Position numbers and translations under genes: made by a program. From an uncultured Oscillospiraceae bacterium (GTDB lineage Bacteria; Bacillota; Clostridia; Oscillospirales; Oscillospiraceae): a stretch of DNA of 20,362 nt. The stretch spans positions 1-20,362 of the forward strand of contig CAJUCB010000032.1 in the NCBI GenBank assembly GCA_910584805.1, in the 5' to 3' direction. The notes beneath the pieces were generated by a model. That model had not been told where the DNA came from. It worked only from the letters and a program-made list of their open reading frames with translations, and did not search any database. Shown here in pieces: positions 7,518 to 15,213 of the stretch; positions within the stretch are counted from its first letter, which is position 1; each line of letters opens with the position of its first letter.

Positions 7518-8144
7518 TCATTGGGCTGGCGCACCGGCGCTCTTGGGCGGCGGTGCAGGCCGGTTTCTTCTGTTGTGGTGCAATATCTTCAAGGCCCGCA
7601 CAGCAGCAGGCAAGGAAACCGCCAAGATCTGCCCCAGGGTCAGGGAGAGACCCAGGGCAAACGCCACCTCCGGCTTATCCCGCTGGTAGTCCAGATCCAA
7701 GGCCACCTCCCGGCGCACCAGGACGAAGTTCGCTTCCAGGAAGGACAACAGGGCTTCCACTGCCCCCCAGGCGTAGCCATAGTGGATGGCCGCGTCGGCG
7801 GGGTCCTCCTCCCCCCAGATCAAGCGGAGGGACAGCCGGTCGATGCGCAGCCGCCGCCGGAAGCCCTCCATGGCCTCCAACCCCACCGGGAGCAGCTCCC
7901 GGGCCAGGGACAGCAGGGCTTTCACATCGGGCTTGGGCTTCTCTTTGGGGGCGGCTTTCTGTTTTTTCTTTGGTTTCTTCTTTCTCTTCTTCTTTTTCCC
8001 GGGAAACACTTGGAACAAGAAGGGGCCCACCCGGAGCTTCACTTGGGTGCCCTCCGGGCCATAGCCCGCCAGCACCCCCAGGCGCAACCGGCTCAGCAGC
8101 AGGAGCAGGACCACAAGTATGGCCAGTACCATCCAAGCCCTCAT
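7518..8144 (-). CDS. DUF2953 domain membrane-anchored protein (YtfI-like)
   Basis: A 208-aa protein with one N-terminal membrane segment (residues about 4-22) and a DUF2953-type C-terminal region containing DRLSLRLIWGEEDPADAAIHYG and a later LDLDYQRDKPE segment. Between them is a very basic stretch (about 49-73, nearly all K and R with P, Q and A). A second hydrophobic segment lies near 160-185. The start overlaps the scpB stop as ATGA. B. subtilis YtfI, next to YtfJ, has this domain; the function is unknown. The pairing with YtfJ suggests a forespore-membrane role, which is inference. Confidence 0.85.
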   Translation of the reverse strand: MRAWMVLAILVVLLLLLSRLRLGVLAGYGPEGTQVKLRVGPFLFQVFPGKKKKRKKKPKKKQKAAPKEKPKPDVKALLSLARELLPVGLEAMEGFRRRLRIDRLSLRLIWGEEDPADAAIHYGYAWGAVEALLSFLEANFVLVRREVALDLDYQRDKPEVAFALGLSLTLGQILAVSLPAAVRALKILHHNRRNRPAPPPKSAGAPAQ

Positions 8145-8686
8145 AGCGCCTCACCTTCCCTCTCCTCTGGGGGGCTCTCCTCCGGCAGCGGGGGCAGTTC
8201 CTCTAAGCTCTCCAAGCCAAAAACCCGGAGGAATGCCGGCGTGGTCTGGTAGAGGATGGGCCGCCCTGGGGCGTCCAGGGTGCCGCAGGGCTCTACCAGC
8301 TCCCGGTCCAGCAGCAGGGACAGGGAGTGGGAACAGTCCACCCCCCGGACTTGGTCGATGTATACCCGGGTCACCGGCTGGAAATAGGCCACCACAGCCA
8401 AGGTCTCCAAGGCCGCCGGGGAGAGCTTGTCCGGCCGCTTGCGCTCCAACAGGGCCCGGATGGTCTCCCCCCAGGCCGGGTCGGAAACCAGCTGCCAACT
8501 CTCCTCCAAGCGCACCAGGCGGATGCCCCGGCCCTCTTGCTGGTACATATCGGCCAGGGCGCGGCAGGCCGCTTCCGCCGCTTCCAGGGTACAGCCCAGA
8601 GCCTGGGCCAGCTTGTCCGTAGGGACCGGCTCCCCCAGGGCAAAGAGGATGGCCTCCACGCCCCAGGATAGCTTATTCCCCTTCAT
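8141..8686 (-). CDS. scpB: Segregation and condensation protein B
   Basis: A 181-aa ScpB, the winged-helix subunit that dimerises and binds ScpA in the SMC-ScpAB condensin for chromosome compaction and segregation. Recognisable segments are AILFALGEPVPTDKLAQAL near the start and LSPAALETLAVVAYFQPVTR with the following IDQVRGVDCS, the most conserved part of the family. The ATG at 8686 is chosen over a start 138 nt upstream, because the preceding 46 codons do not look like ScpB and GGGGAGG lies just before this ATG. It overlaps scpA by 14 bp and DUF2953 by 4 nt. Confidence 0.96.
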   Translation of the reverse strand: MKGNKLSWGVEAILFALGEPVPTDKLAQALGCTLEAAEAACRALADMYQQEGRGIRLVRLEESWQLVSDPAWGETIRALLERKRPDKLSPAALETLAVVAYFQPVTRVYIDQVRGVDCSHSLSLLLDRELVEPCGTLDAPGRPILYQTTPAFLRVFGLESLEELPPLPEESPPEEREGEAL

Positions 8687-9464
8687 AGGCCTCCCCCTCT
8701 CCTTCTTCCTCTCCCCGCAGGGAGATGGACGGATCTTCCATGGTCCCAGCCAGGTGGACCTTGCCCCCCCGGCACAGCTCCAACAGAGCCAGGAACACCG
8801 CCGTGGCCTCGGACCGGCTCCCACTGCGGGCCACCAAAGCGGTGAGGCTGGTGGGCCCCTGCTGTTCCAGCACGTCCAGCAATTGCCGGGCCTTTTCCTC
8901 CACCCGGTAGGGCTCCGGCCGTACCGTCCGGCGCAGCAGGCGCCCGTCCGGGGGCTTGGCTGCCGCCTGACGGGCCTGCCAGGCCAGCACCGCCGCCGTC
9001 AAATCCGACGGGCTGTGTTCATAGCGGTAAACCCGCTGGGCAAAGCGGGCCTCCGCCCCCTTGGAAAAGCTGTCCCGCCCCTGCTGGAAAGCCTCCGCCA
9101 ACTGAGGCAGCACCACTTCCAAGCGCTGGAAACTTGCCCGGCGCTCCCGGGCCTCCAAGGAGGCGATGAGCTCCTCCATCTCGGAGAGGGCTTCCTTGTC
9201 CTCCTCCGCCAGGAGCATCTTGGTTTTCAAATACATGAGCTGGGACGCCATGGCAATGAACTCCCCTGCCACTTCCAAGTCCAGCCGCTCCCGGGCCTCC
9301 ATCCAGTCCAGATATTGTTGGAGGATGTCCGCCAGGGGGATGTCCCGGATGGCGATCTTATCCTTACGCAGGAGGTAGAGGATCAAATCCAGGGGGCCCA
9401 CAAAGTCCCGGTTCTCCGCCTTGTCCTTCACCGCCCCGGGGATATGATAGACCGGTCGTTCCAT
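8673..9464 (-). CDS. scpA: Segregation and condensation protein A
   Basis: A 263-aa kleisin that links the SMC heads and carries ScpB. The N-terminal signature FVGPLDLILYLLRKDKIAIRD (residues about 21-41) and IPLADILQQYLDWM are diagnostic, as is the helix ASQLMYLKTKMLLAEE. The C-terminal winged helix (about 205-250) is present, then an acidic tail rich in E and G. The ATG lies four bases after the site-2 protease stop, with GAGG in the stop region. scpA and scpB overlap by 14 bp, so they are probably made in fixed ratio. Confidence 0.97.
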   Translation of the reverse strand: MERPVYHIPGAVKDKAENRDFVGPLDLILYLLRKDKIAIRDIPLADILQQYLDWMEARERLDLEVAGEFIAMASQLMYLKTKMLLAEEDKEALSEMEELIASLEARERRASFQRLEVVLPQLAEAFQQGRDSFSKGAEARFAQRVYRYEHSPSDLTAAVLAWQARQAAAKPPDGRLLRRTVRPEPYRVEEKARQLLDVLEQQGPTSLTALVARSGSRSEATAVFLALLELCRGGKVHLAGTMEDPSISLRGEEEGEGEAYEGE

Positions 9465-9468
9465 CCCC

Positions 9469-10167
9469 TTACCTCAGGAGCAGCTTCAGCACGCCGTCGT
9501 AGACGAAGCCTCCGCCGCTGATCATCCCCTCAGTGAGGCCTGTGCGCACAGCGTACAGGGGGGCGTCGATCCAGCCCAGCCACAGGATGGCCATCAGGGC
9601 CAGCATCCCATAGCGTTCCAGGCGCATCCAGCGGATATAAGCCCTGTCAGGCAGGAACATGGCCAGCACCTTGGAGCCGTCCAAGGGCGGGAAGGGGATC
9701 AGGTTGAACACCCCCAGGCCGATGTTCAGCACCAGCAGCAGGTAGAAGAAGTTCAGAGCCGCCATCAGGCCAGGGGTTTGGCCCTTCACGGTGATCCCCG
9801 CCACCAGGCCGTTGCACACCAGGGCGGACAGATACGCCAGGGCGAAGTTGGACAACGGCCCCGCCAGGGCGGTGACCGCCATGCCCCCCTTGGGGTTCTT
9901 GAAATACCGGGGGTCCACCGGCACCGGCTTAGCCCAGCCAAAGCCCACCGTCACCATCATCAGCAGGCCGAAGAGGTCCAGGTGGCGCAGGGGGTTCAGG
10001 GACAGCCGATGGTTCTGCTTGGCCGTTGGGTCCCCCAGGTAGTAGGCCGCCAAGCCATGGCACAGTTCATGGACCACCAGGCACAGCAGGATCGCCGCAA
10101 TGCGCAGAAACATGGTTCCCATGCTGGACCAGTCGATGCCGTATTTCAGTTGGGATAGCACACCCAT
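9469..10167 (-). CDS. Site-2 protease family membrane metalloprotease (M50)
   Basis: A 232-aa multi-pass protein. HELCH (residues 33-37) is the zinc-binding HExxH inside the first long membrane helix, and the second zinc site is in NLIPFPPLDGSKVL (N155, D163). It belongs to the small M50 group without PDZ or cytoplasmic domains, often encoded beside scpA in Firmicutes. Its substrate is unknown; relatives such as SpoIVFB and RasP cut membrane proteins. AGGAGGGG lies four bases before the ATG. It is first in the cluster scpA-scpB-DUF2953-ytfJ and has a good promoter about 107 nt upstream. Confidence 0.93.
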   Translation of the reverse strand: MGVLSQLKYGIDWSSMGTMFLRIAAILLCLVVHELCHGLAAYYLGDPTAKQNHRLSLNPLRHLDLFGLLMMVTVGFGWAKPVPVDPRYFKNPKGGMAVTALAGPLSNFALAYLSALVCNGLVAGITVKGQTPGLMAALNFFYLLLVLNIGLGVFNLIPFPPLDGSKVLAMFLPDRAYIRWMRLERYGMLALMAILWLGWIDAPLYAVRTGLTEGMISGGGFVYDGVLKLLLR

Positions 10168-10273
10168 GAGACCCCTCCTAATGGAAGTATACCTGCTTAT
10201 AGCCCCTTTAGTCCCCTCTTGGACAACGTGGGAGGGCGGTCAGGTCTTGTTTTTTCTCCATATTATAAAAGGT

Positions 10274-10302
10274 ATTATAGCAAAAAAGCCCCTGTCTGGC
10301 AA
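10274..10302 (-). promoter_or_regulatory. Sigma-A-type promoter of the site-2 protease/scpAB cluster
   Basis: On the minus strand: -35 TTGCCA (10297-10302), 17-bp spacer, -10 TATAAT (10274-10279). It leaves an untranslated leader of about 100 nt that contains a second TATAAT-like word and, close to the start codon, TATACT. Confidence 0.8.
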
Positions 10303-10328
10303 GAGCCGCTGTTTGGCCGGAGTATCCT

Positions 10329-10358
10329 GGCTGGGCCCCACCCCGCCGGGCCCCAGCC
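10329..10358. repeat. GC-rich inverted repeat between divergent promoters
   Basis: GGCTGGGCCC (10329-10338) pairs with GGGCCCCAGCC (10348-10358) with a single bulged C and a 9-nt loop. It lies in the 382-bp gap between the site-2 protease and the histidine kinase, upstream of both promoters. It could be a regulator site or part of an older terminator. Nothing else gene-like is seen in this gap. Confidence 0.4.
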
Positions 10359-10417
10359 CTCCCCTGGCTCCGCCGGAAAATCCAGCCACAGAAGTGCACC
10401 GAACTATGCCGATGGCA

Positions 10418-10447
10418 TTGACACGAAAACGCTGTCGATGGTATACT
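10418..10447 (+). promoter_or_regulatory. Sigma-A-type promoter of the histidine kinase–binding protein operon
   Basis: TTGACA (10418-10423), 18-bp spacer, TATACT (10442-10447). The predicted transcript starts about 97 nt before the kinase ATG, which has GGAG seven bases upstream. Confidence 0.8.
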
Positions 10448-10550
10448 ATATTAGTGATACATGTTCCTTCTTCGTATATGGCCCCTCCCCTGGCGCACTG
10501 TGCGCTGGCTGGAGGGTTTCTAACCGAATTGAGCGGAATGGAGACTTGAC

Positions 10551-13130
10551 ATGAAACATAAGCCCAGCAGAGTGAAAAAAAGAAAAGGGATTCCCCTCTT
10601 TCTTTCCATTATATTGGTCTTTTGTGTTTTGGGTACCGTGGTGTTCGCTGTGTCGAAGAAACTTTCCCAGGAGATGTCTAACTCAGCCATCCAAAATCTC
10701 AGCGAAAGCTTGGACCTGATCCAGTGTACCATTGAGGCCATCTTGAAAAATGAGGCGGAGTTCCAAACCATGATCGCCCAGGAGATTGGCAAGGCTGAGG
10801 ACCCTGTGGCATATATCCGCGCATATGACCGAAACCAAGTCATGGTGAAGCTATCCCTGGTTCTCTCCGGCGAAACCTCGGGGGTTTCCAACACCGGCGA
10901 GGTCTTTTCCCCAAAGGACCTGGACTTCTCCAGCGGGTCGACTGTGAACAGCCTGCCGGTTTCCCAATCTTACCTCAATGACATGGGAACTTGGGCATAT
11001 TCCATAAAATGTCCCGTTAAAAAAGCTGGGCGGGAAATCGCCACCCTTTATGTTGAGTACATCTACGACTCTTTGGACAAGTCCCTGCCCAATGGCTTTT
11101 ACGATCAAAAAGCCATGCTTTACATCATGGACGCGAAAACTGAACGCTTCGTACTCAAGCCCAAGGGTATGGGCGCCCGGTCGGCCGGTCATCTCAACCT
11201 GGGCGACTTTTACCGGGCCAACAGCATCCGGGAAGAGGGCCTGCGCGCGGAGCTGGATGCCTGCCTGGAACAAGGGGACAACATTCTGTTCTACCATGAC
11301 ATCCGAGAAAAGCACTCTCTGAACTACATGTGGGCCGTCAACGGCGGCAGCATCTTCCTGGTGGGGTATGTACCCATTGAAGCCATCCAGCAGGAGGGCC
11401 GGACGGTCAACCAAAATATTTTCATCGTGGTTACCATCATGATGATCGCCTTTTTCCTGTGCTGCCTGCTGTACTACCTGAACCAGCGCCAGCAGTCCAA
11501 GCTCCGGAAGGAACGGGAGGCCGAGCGGGAGCTCCACAGCAAGCAGCTGGCGGAAGCCCTGCGGGCTGCCCAAATCGCCAACAACTCCAAGACCACCTTT
11601 CTCTCCAACATGTCCCACGATATCCGCACCCCCATGAACGCTGTTTTGGGCTTCACCACATTGCTCTCTATGGATGCGGACAATCCTGTGAAGGTACGGG
11701 AATACACCAAGAAGATTACCGCCTCGGGCCAGCATCTTCTCAGCCTAATCAATGACATTCTGGATATCTCCAAGATTGAGAGCGGAAAGGTTGTCCTCAC
11801 CTTTGAAAAGTTCACCCTGAACAACCTGATCTCCTCTGTAGACGCCATCATCCAGCCTATGGCCAAGGCCAAGCACCAGACCTTCCATGTGGAGGTCTCC
11901 GGCATCCAGCATGAGTATTTGGTGGGGGATGAAACCCGGGTCAACCAGATCCTGTTCAACCTGCTCTCCAACGCTGTCAAATACACCCCGGAGGGGGGCA
12001 CTATCTGGTTCCGCCTCATCGGTCTGAAGCAGCGCTCTAGCCAATATGAGCATATCCGCATCGAGGTGGAGGACACCGGCTACGGAATGACCCCGGAATA
12101 CCTGGAAACCATCTTCGACCCCTTCACCCGGGCAGAAAACAGCACCACCAACAAGGTCCAAGGCACTGGCTTGGGTATGGCCATCACCAAAAACATCGTG
12201 GAACTTATGGGCGGGACCATTGAGGTCACCAGTGAGGTTGACCAAGGCAGCCTCTTCCGGGTAGAGCTGGAATTCCGCATCCCCGAGGACCAGGTGGACC
12301 AGTACTTTTGGAGCAGCAGGGGCATCTCCCATGTCCTGGCCGTGGCCAGTGACGAGACCCTGTGCCAATCCATCCAGACGCTGATGAGAGAGACCTCCGT
12401 GGAGGTGGACAGCGTCCACAGCATCCAAGACGCCCTTGCCCTGCTACAGGAGGACAGCACAAGGTATCACGTCCTTCTGGCGGATTGGGCCTTGCTGCAC
12501 CCAGCGGGGCTCCCGGCAGCAGAACAGCTCCGGGCCGCTTTGCCGGAGTCCATTCCCCTCCTGCTTTTGGCGGACTATGACGCAGACGATACAGAGGCCT
12601 TCCTCTCCCTCCCCAATACAAGCCTTTTGTTCAAGCCCTTCTTTGTCTCTGCGTTCAAAGAAAAAATCACGGAGCTTCGGGAGCACCCCATGGGCACCAT
12701 AGATGAGAACGGCGCAGACCAAGACAGCCTGGAAGGACTACACTTCCTGGCCGCGGAGGACAACGAAATCAACGCGGAAATCCTATCAGAAATCTTGGAG
12801 ATCGAGGGCGCCAGCTGTGAGATCGTGGAAAACGGCCAGCTGGCTGTGGAGCGCTTCCAGGCCTCTTCCGAAGGCGAGTTTGACGCAATCCTGATGGATG
12901 TCCAGATGCCTGTGATGAACGGGCACGAAGCCACCAGGGCCATCCGCCGCCTCCCCCGTAGCGATGCCGCTAAAATCCCCATCCTAGCCATGACAGCAAA
13001 TGCCTTTGCCGAAGATGAAAAAGCAGCCCTGGACGCCGGCATGGACGCCCATGTGGCAAAGCCCATTGACGTGGCACTGTTGAAAAAGGTGATTCGACAC
13101 TATATCGAGCGAAAGGAAGGAATTGTATGA
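10551..13130 (+). CDS. Hybrid sensor histidine kinase with pseudo-receiver and receiver domains
   Basis: An 859-aa membrane kinase. A basic N-terminus and TM1 (about 13-34) precede an extracytoplasmic sensor (35-288), then TM2 (289-310) and a linker helix. The HisKA dimerisation domain has phospho-acceptor H356 in SHDIRTPMN, and the HATPase domain has NQILFNLLSNAVKYT, D508-TGYG and GTGLGMAI. A first receiver-like domain (about 592-705) keeps D645 and K695 but has A599-S600 where the acidic pair should be, so it is probably inactive. A second receiver (730-853) is complete: E736-D737, D783, T815 and K837. No HPt domain or output domain is present, so its phosphate partner must be elsewhere. 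The stop overlaps the next gene as ATGA. Confidence 0.94.
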   Translation: MKHKPSRVKKRKGIPLFLSIILVFCVLGTVVFAVSKKLSQEMSNSAIQNLSESLDLIQCTIEAILKNEAEFQTMIAQEIGKAEDPVAYIRAYDRNQVMVKLSLVLSGETSGVSNTGEVFSPKDLDFSSGSTVNSLPVSQSYLNDMGTWAYSIKCPVKKAGREIATLYVEYIYDSLDKSLPNGFYDQKAMLYIMDAKTERFVLKPKGMGARSAGHLNLGDFYRANSIREEGLRAELDACLEQGDNILFYHDIREKHSLNYMWAVNGGSIFLVGYVPIEAIQQEGRTVNQNIFIVVTIMMIAFFLCCLLYYLNQRQQSKLRKEREAERELHSKQLAEALRAAQIANNSKTTFLSNMSHDIRTPMNAVLGFTTLLSMDADNPVKVREYTKKITASGQHLLSLINDILDISKIESGKVVLTFEKFTLNNLISSVDAIIQPMAKAKHQTFHVEVSGIQHEYLVGDETRVNQILFNLLSNAVKYTPEGGTIWFRLIGLKQRSSQYEHIRIEVEDTGYGMTPEYLETIFDPFTRAENSTTNKVQGTGLGMAITKNIVELMGGTIEVTSEVDQGSLFRVELEFRIPEDQVDQYFWSSRGISHVLAVASDETLCQSIQTLMRETSVEVDSVHSIQDALALLQEDSTRYHVLLADWALLHPAGLPAAEQLRAALPESIPLLLLADYDADDTEAFLSLPNTSLLFKPFFVSAFKEKITELREHPMGTIDENGADQDSLEGLHFLAAEDNEINAEILSEILEIEGASCEIVENGQLAVERFQASSEGEFDAILMDVQMPVMNGHEATRAIRRLPRSDAAKIPILAMTANAFAEDEKAALDAGMDAHVAKPIDVALLKKVIRHYIERKEGIV

Positions 13131-14428
13131 AACCATCGCTGAAAAAACTGGTAGCCCTCTGCCTAGCTGGGACATCCCTGTTGGCCTTGGCCGCCTGCGG
13201 GTCCCACGATCCCAACAACCTTCTTCGAGACAAAGAGGAAGATACACGGGTTGTGAGCCTATACAGCCCCATGGAGAAAACGGATCCCGACGCAGAAAAC
13301 GTCGCTAGAAGCGCTTCCGAGAAAACCATCCTGATGGCGGAAGAACAGCTGGGGGTAAAGATAGAATATATCACCTACACGGCAGAGGACTACCAGGATA
13401 AAACCTACGACGATGTGGCCATCGACCGCATCCGCAGTCACATGGACGACCTGTACCTCCTCAATCCCGATGTCATCCTGAAAGCAGGGGCGGAGGGGAA
13501 TTTGGCGGACCTGTCTGGCCTGGACTGTGTCAAAAACCTGCGGGACGTGGTCAAAACCGCCAACACGGTAAACGGCAAGCTGGTGGCCATTCCCCAGGAA
13601 GTGGTGGCCTACGGCCTGTTCATCAACAAAGATATCTTTGACCAGTGCCAGCTGAAACTGCCAGAGACCCCGGAGGAATTTTTGGAGTGCTGCCGGGTCT
13701 TGAAGGAAAAGGGCTATGAGACCCCCGTGGGCGCCAACCGCTGGTGGTTGGAGACCTTCGTGCTGGCCCAGGCTTACGCCGACCTCTACAACGGCGGAAA
13801 CACCGCAGAGGAAATCGAAGCCCTGAACAGCGGCAGAACCAAATACAGCGACTATATGCGTCCCGGCTTTGAGTTCCTCAAGAAGATGATTGATTTGGGC
13901 TATATTGACGCGAAGAAAGCCTTAGTCAGCGAGGCCATTGAGGGGGAAAGCCCAGATTTCTTGGCCCAAAAGACCCCCATCGTCATGGCCTACTGGGGCG
14001 CGGCCAACACCGACACCGCCTATGGAAACCCCGGGTTCAACCTTCAGGTCATTGGCTTCCCCACAGAGCGGGGACAGATGCCGGTGGTGCCCATAACCGG
14101 CTATGGGGTCGATGCCCAGGCGGAGCACATGGAGGACACCATGGCGGTGCTGGATGTCATCCTCTCTGACGAGGCCCTCCAAGTCTACACGGAGACCAAC
14201 AAGGTGATCTCCCCCTCCAAAAATGTGAAGGTGGACTGCATCCCCGCCCTGAAACCCCTCAACGACCGGATTGAAGAGGGCGTCTTTGTCCTTGGCTCCA
14301 ACGCCGGAATGAAGTTGGAGCAGTGGGGCAACACCTGCCTCATCGTCCGGGAGCTCCTCAACGGCGCTACAGTGGAGGAATGTATGGCAGCCTTTGACAC
14401 GCTGCAAGCAGAGACCTTGGGAGAATAA
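13127..14428 (+). CDS. Extracellular solute-binding lipoprotein (family 1) paired with the kinase
   Basis: A 433-aa lipoprotein. The signal sequence ends in the lipobox LAAC with C24, so it is anchored outside the membrane. The body resembles ABC sugar-type (family 1) binding proteins: EQLGVKIEYITYTAEDY, an internal VNGKLVAIPQEVVAYGLFIN hinge-region segment, and TGYGVDAQAEHMEDTMAVLD near the C-terminus. The start overlaps the kinase stop (ATGA) and no permease or ATPase gene is adjacent; the operon ends at a terminator 11 nt later. It may therefore present ligand to the kinase sensor domain and not feed a transporter, though it could serve a transporter encoded elsewhere. The ligand is not predictable from sequence. 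Confidence 0.88.
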   Translation: MKPSLKKLVALCLAGTSLLALAACGSHDPNNLLRDKEEDTRVVSLYSPMEKTDPDAENVARSASEKTILMAEEQLGVKIEYITYTAEDYQDKTYDDVAIDRIRSHMDDLYLLNPDVILKAGAEGNLADLSGLDCVKNLRDVVKTANTVNGKLVAIPQEVVAYGLFINKDIFDQCQLKLPETPEEFLECCRVLKEKGYETPVGANRWWLETFVLAQAYADLYNGGNTAEEIEALNSGRTKYSDYMRPGFEFLKKMIDLGYIDAKKALVSEAIEGESPDFLAQKTPIVMAYWGAANTDTAYGNPGFNLQVIGFPTERGQMPVVPITGYGVDAQAEHMEDTMAVLDVILSDEALQVYTETNKVISPSKNVKVDCIPALKPLNDRIEEGVFVLGSNAGMKLEQWGNTCLIVRELLNGATVEECMAAFDTLQAETLGE

Positions 14429-14438
14429 CACATGATAC

Positions 14439-14484
14439 AAACGCGAGACGCCACTTATGTTTGCGGCGTCTCGCGTTTCTTTTT
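14439..14484 (+). terminator. Rho-independent terminator after the kinase–binding protein operon
   Basis: A perfect 14-bp stem (AAACGCGAGACGCC at 14439-14452 with its complement at 14465-14478), a 12-nt loop, then CTTTTT. It sits between convergent genes and may also slow transcription from the acetyltransferase side, but it has only a weak T-run in that direction. Confidence 0.92.
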
Positions 14485-14492
14485 GCCTGTTG

Positions 14493-15062
14493 TTATTCCT
14501 CCGGGATGGTGCGGATCCGCCGGGCAGGGACACCCCCCACCACAGTGTTGGCAGGGACATCCCGGGTTACCACCGCCCCTGCCGCCACCACGGCGCCGTC
14601 CCCAATGGTCACCCCGGGGCAGACGGTGGCGTTGGCCCCGATCCAAACCCGTTCCCCGACGCGGATGGGAGCGGGGTGCATATCGCCCCGGTGCCGGGGG
14701 TCCATCTCATGGTTCAGGGTGGCCAGGACCACGTTGTGGCCAATGAGGCTCCCCGCCCCGATGGTGATGCCCCCCTGGTCCTGGAAGCGGCAGCCGGCGT
14801 TGAGGAACACCCCTGGCCCCACGGTGATGTTCTTGCCAAAATCCGCCGAGAAGGGCGGGAAGATGGCAAAGGTTTCGTCCACCGGCTTTCCGGTGAGCTG
14901 GGAGAACAGCCCCCGGATTTCCTCCTGGTCGCAGCTTGCGTTGATCTGTTTCGTCAGCTCCATGGCCTCCCTGGCCATCCGGTGCATGAGCTGGTGGGCC
15001 TCCGAACCGGCTACAATGCGCTTGCCCGCTTTCACATCCTCCAAATACTCCGCCAATTCCAT
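14493..15062 (-). CDS. Sugar O-acetyltransferase, left-handed beta-helix (maltose acetyltransferase/NodL type)
   Basis: A 189-aa trimeric hexapeptide-repeat acetyltransferase using acetyl-CoA. The N-terminal Mac-type helical region (about 1-55) precedes hexapeptide repeats (about 78-180: ITVGPGVFLNAG, ITIGAGSLIGHNV, VWIGANATVCPGVTIGDG). The likely catalytic histidine is H118 in ATLNHEMDPRHRG, and the C-terminus has the family VVGGVPARRIR. The ATG at 15062 is preferred over an in-frame TTG six bases upstream because AGGAAGGAG is correctly spaced for the ATG. It is divergent from a LysR regulator, its likely controller. The natural acceptor sugar is unknown. Confidence 0.92.
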   Translation of the reverse strand: MELAEYLEDVKAGKRIVAGSEAHQLMHRMAREAMELTKQINASCDQEEIRGLFSQLTGKPVDETFAIFPPFSADFGKNITVGPGVFLNAGCRFQDQGGITIGAGSLIGHNVVLATLNHEMDPRHRGDMHPAPIRVGERVWIGANATVCPGVTIGDGAVVAAGAVVTRDVPANTVVGGVPARRIRTIPEE

Positions 15063-15098
15063 GGTCAAAGCTCCTTCCTCTTGTTGGTGTCCACTCCA

Positions 15099-15127
15099 AG
15101 TATAGCGTCCTGGGAGAGGAATCGCAA
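15099..15127 (-). promoter_or_regulatory. Promoter of the acetyltransferase gene
   Basis: On the minus strand: TTGCGA (15122-15127), 17-bp spacer, TATACT (15099-15104), about 37 nt from the acetyltransferase start. It is back to back with the lysR promoter. Confidence 0.75.
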
Positions 15128-15131
15128 ATAC

Positions 15132-15144
15132 CCATATTTTATGG
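15132..15144. promoter_or_regulatory. Candidate LysR operator between divergent promoters
   Basis: CCATA (15132-15136), TTT, TATGG (15140-15144) form a dyad lying five bases from the acetyltransferase -35 and ten bases from the lysR -35. LysR regulators usually bind such dyads between their own gene and a divergent target. The assignment is inferred from position. Confidence 0.4.
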
Positions 15145-15154
15145 CTGGATATAC

Positions 15155-15183
15155 TTGACAGGCATAGCGCAGAATGCTATACT
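15155..15183 (+). promoter_or_regulatory. Consensus sigma-A promoter of lysR
   Basis: TTGACA (15155-15160), 17-bp spacer, TATACT (15178-15183). The lysR ATG follows about 30 nt after the -10, with GAGGAGGG as ribosome binding site. Confidence 0.85.
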
Positions 15184-15213
15184 GCCCCCAAATGAGAGAG
15201 GAGGGCCGTTGCG

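Noticed and set aside
8427..9521. A 364-codon plus-strand open frame over scpA and scpB
   Set aside because: The minus strand encodes unmistakable ScpA and ScpB; the plus-strand product is low-complexity with no domain.
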